Part shown: positions 6,454 through 7,774 of the stretch, piece after piece
Layout of the letters: the number at the start of each line of letters is the position of its first letter
Position numbering within the stretch: the stretch's first letter is position 1
DNA from: CAZOVK01 sp964583165
GTDB taxonomy: Bacteria; Bacillota; Clostridia; Lachnospirales; WRAX01
Assembly: GCA_964583165.1 (NCBI GenBank)
Contig: CAZOVK010000092.1
Location: 1 to 7,774, forward strand
Direction of reading: 5' to 3'
Length of the DNA stretch: 7,774 nucleotides
Program-made: the position numbers and the translations under genes
Notes under the pieces: generated by a model
The model's database searches: none
What the model saw: only the letters and a program-made list of their open reading frames with translations
Told to the model about the DNA's origin: nothing

Positions 6454-7424
6454 TTGCACTTAATGACGATATAACGGCGGAGCAGAAACAGCGGTTGGCT
6501 GCTGGCATTTGGCGTCGGTTACAGCAGTTTGAAACAGTTGAGATGAACGGAAAGACGGTTTTGGACGTGCACGGGATTTTCCCGGAGACGTTTCGGGGGG
6601 AATTTGAGCGCATGGAGGGTGTGGAGGCCGTTTTTGCGCCAGATGCTCCACTTGTTTGTAATGTGGAGCCCACGAGGTTTTTCGACAAATTCGCGCTGAT
6701 TGCGGGGCCTTGTGCTGTTGAGCCCGGGGATGGATTGTTTCAACTTGCACAAGAACTGAAAGCGGTTGGGGCGACGGCTTTGCGCGGTGGTGCATTTAAG
6801 CCGCGAAAATCGCCATATCTGTTTCAAGGGCTGGGGCTAGATGGTTTGAAAATCTTGAAAGAAGCCGGACGCGCCGCGGACTTGCCCGTTGTGTCGGAGA
6901 TTACGGACACGCGGGATGTGGAGCTGTTCAATGAATATGTGGATATTATTCAAGTTGGAGCCAGACACATGTCGAATACGCCTTTATTGAAGGAACTCGC
7001 GAAAATCGGTAAGCCCGTTATCCTCAAACGCTCGCCTACAGCCACAATCGAGGAGTTTTTGTTGGCGGCAGAATACCTTTTTGCTGACGGTAATACAAGC
7101 GTCATGTTATGTGAACGTGGTATCCGCACGGCTGAACCAGCCACGCGCAACACCTTAGACGTAGCCGCCGTGCCTGTGCTTAAAACACTGACTCGCCTGC
7201 CAGTTTTTGTAGACGCGTCACATGGAACGGGTTTCGCCGAGCTTACAGCGCCTATGTCGCTAGCGGCGGCGGCGGCTGGCGCTGACGGGGTTATGCTTGA
7301 GGTTCACGAGAACCCGCCGTGTGCGTATAGTGACGCGGCGCAAGCGCTCACGACTGACGCGTTTTCGCGCTTGATAAAACAAATAGCGGCCGTCCGCGCC
7401 GCATTGGAGGTCAGCTATGAATAA
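6447..7424 (+). CDS. aroF: 3-deoxy-7-phosphoheptulonate (DAHP) synthase, type I-beta
   Basis: This enzyme condenses phosphoenolpyruvate with erythrose-4-phosphate, the first committed shikimate-pathway step. Residues 1-70 resemble the short ferredoxin-like regulatory domain that precedes the barrel in Thermotoga maritima DAHP synthase, where it mediates aromatic amino acid feedback. The (beta/alpha)8 barrel follows: IAGPCAVE at 85-92, LRGGAFKPRKSPY at 112-124, LKR at 193-195, LCERGIRT at 221-228, TRNTLD at 233-238, SHGTG at 258-262, EVH at 285-287 and SDAAQ at 295-299. The metal ligands expected for the family are present: Cys89, His259, Glu285 and Asp296. The 325 residues are slightly fewer than the 338 of T. 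maritima, mainly in the link between the domains. Departures from consensus include Lys121 for the Thr of KPRT and Ala257 for Pro in DPSH. It overlaps aroC by 7 nt and the chorismate mutase gene by 8 nt. KDO-8-phosphate synthase is ruled out by the GGAFKPR motif. Confidence 0.93.
   Translation: MLIALNDDITAEQKQRLAAGIWRRLQQFETVEMNGKTVLDVHGIFPETFRGEFERMEGVEAVFAPDAPLVCNVEPTRFFDKFALIAGPCAVEPGDGLFQLAQELKAVGATALRGGAFKPRKSPYLFQGLGLDGLKILKEAGRAADLPVVSEITDTRDVELFNEYVDIIQVGARHMSNTPLLKELAKIGKPVILKRSPTATIEEFLLAAEYLFADGNTSVMLCERGIRTAEPATRNTLDVAAVPVLKTLTRLPVFVDASHGTGFAELTAPMSLAAAAAGADGVMLEVHENPPCAYSDAAQALTTDAFSRLIKQIAAVRAALEVSYE
7406..7410 (+). promoter_or_regulatory. Ribosome-binding site of the chorismate mutase gene
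   Basis: GGAGG lies inside the end of the DAHP synthase gene, 6 nt before the ATG at 7417. It supports the start within the ATGAATAA overlap. Confidence 0.75.
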
Positions 7425-7686
7425 AGAAATCGACTTAATCCGCGCCGAGATTGACGCGGTTGATGAGCAGATGTTGGCGCTTCTGGAAACCAGATTGCGC
7501 CTTGTCGATAGAATATTAGAAGAGAAACAAAAAAACCGCCTACCTGTGACAGATGCGGCGCGTGAAAGCAGGGTTATTGCGAAGGCCCAATCGCGAGCGA
7601 ATCCCGCGTTTGTCGTCGAGGTCACGGCGTTTATGCGTGCGCTCATTGAGATAAGCAAGCGCCGTCAAGAGGGCGCGAGGCAATAA
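7417..7686 (+). CDS. aroQ: Chorismate mutase, AroQ class, monofunctional
   Basis: This all-helical enzyme rearranges chorismate to prephenate, the branch point towards phenylalanine and tyrosine. The 89 residues are the size of a single AroQ domain and align without gaps to the active-site helices of the E. coli chorismate mutase domain. Arg9, Arg26, Lys37, Asp46, Arg49, Glu50 and Gln84 match E. coli Arg11, Arg28, Lys39, Asp48, Arg51, Glu52 and Gln88, so the whole catalytic set is present. There is no signal peptide, so it is not the exported form, and no prephenate dehydratase or dehydrogenase domain is attached. AroQ-class mutases work as interlocked dimers. The start overlaps the DAHP synthase stop by 8 nt. 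DAHP synthase with a C-terminal AroQ domain exists as a fusion in other bacteria, so the adjacency may reflect a physical complex (inference). It is the last gene of the operon. Confidence 0.95.
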   Translation: MNKEIDLIRAEIDAVDEQMLALLETRLRLVDRILEEKQKNRLPVTDAARESRVIAKAQSRANPAFVVEVTAFMRALIEISKRRQEGARQ

Positions 7687-7688
7687 AA

Positions 7689-7706
7689 AAGCGGCCGAAG
7701 CCGCTT
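7689..7706. terminator. Bidirectional intrinsic terminator between the aro operon and tRNA-Gln
   Basis: AAGCGGC (7689-7695) pairs perfectly with GCCGCTT (7700-7706) around a 4-nt loop. For the + strand the stem starts 2 nt after the chorismate mutase stop codon and is followed by a weak TTATTT tract. For the - strand it starts 5 nt after the tRNA 3' end, has the loop UUCG closed by C-G (an extra-stable tetraloop) and leads into a run of six T residues, so it is the better terminator in that direction. Confidence 0.85.
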
Positions 7707-7711
7707 ATTTA

Positions 7712-7774
7712 CAGGGCTAGAAGGATTTGAACCTTCGAATGCAGGAGTCAAAGTCCTGTGCCTTACCGCTTGGC
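7712..7774 (-). tRNA. tRNA-Gln (anticodon UUG), 5' end beyond the window
   Basis: On the - strand, 63 nt fit a tRNA: D-arm GCC...GGC (7760-7774), anticodon stem CAGGA/TCCTG with loop CTTTGAC, a 5-nt variable region, T-arm GAAGG-TTCAAAT-CCTTC and the acceptor 3' strand TAGCCCT with discriminator G at 7712. The anticodon TTG is at 7749-7751 and reads CAA, hence glutamine; the G discriminator agrees with this. The 5' acceptor strand and the two linker bases, about 9 nt, lie past the right edge. No CCA is encoded, so it must be added enzymatically. The gene converges on the aro operon. Confidence 0.95.

Noticed and set aside
6572..6584. 5-bp hairpin CGGGA/TCCCG near the start of the DAHP synthase gene
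   Set aside because: Too short and too far from the start codon to argue for regulation.
7263..7276. GCG triplet run
   Set aside because: It is an alanine stretch in a barrel helix using a favoured Ala codon; not a functional repeat.

Overview
The window carries five tightly packed genes on the + strand, followed by a convergent tRNA gene on the - strand. The first gene (cut off by the left edge) encodes a very large acyl-CoA dehydratase activase-like fusion protein. It is followed by four aromatic-biosynthesis genes: aroA (EPSP synthase), aroC (chorismate synthase), a type I-beta DAHP synthase (aroF) and a small AroQ-class chorismate mutase. Gene junctions are +2 nt, +1 nt, a 7-nt overlap and an 8-nt overlap, so the block looks like one operon with translational coupling. 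It ends at a hairpin 2 nt after the last stop codon, which is shared with a tRNA-Gln(UUG) gene running in from the right edge. There is no gene-free stretch longer than about 25 nt.

Organism: probably an anaerobic Clostridia-type Firmicute. The giant activase/dehydratase fusion is typical of strict anaerobes, the AroA and AroC motifs are of the clostridial style, GGAGG ribosome-binding sites are strong, and the tRNA gene lacks an encoded CCA. Base composition looks close to 50% GC. The evidence does not support a genus or family.

How the genes fit together: DAHP synthase makes the first committed intermediate of the shikimate pathway, AroA and AroC make its last two steps to chorismate, and the chorismate mutase takes chorismate to prephenate. 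The steps in between (aroB, aroD/aroQ-type dehydroquinase, aroE, aroK) and the later Phe/Tyr enzymes are not here and must be upstream or elsewhere. The activase-like gene has no established role in this pathway; its 2-nt spacing to aroA implies co-transcription, but a functional link is only inferred.

This is mostly a housekeeping region with recognisable genes. The points most worth a second look are: the tandem ASKHA modules that each keep the two iron-sulfur cysteines at the canonical 39-residue spacing; a perfect 10-bp GC-rich hairpin coinciding with a Pro-Pro-Pro codon run at the start of aroA; an alanine in AroA at the position of E. coli Gly96; and several departures from consensus in DAHP synthase active-site motifs, notably KPRK for KPRT.
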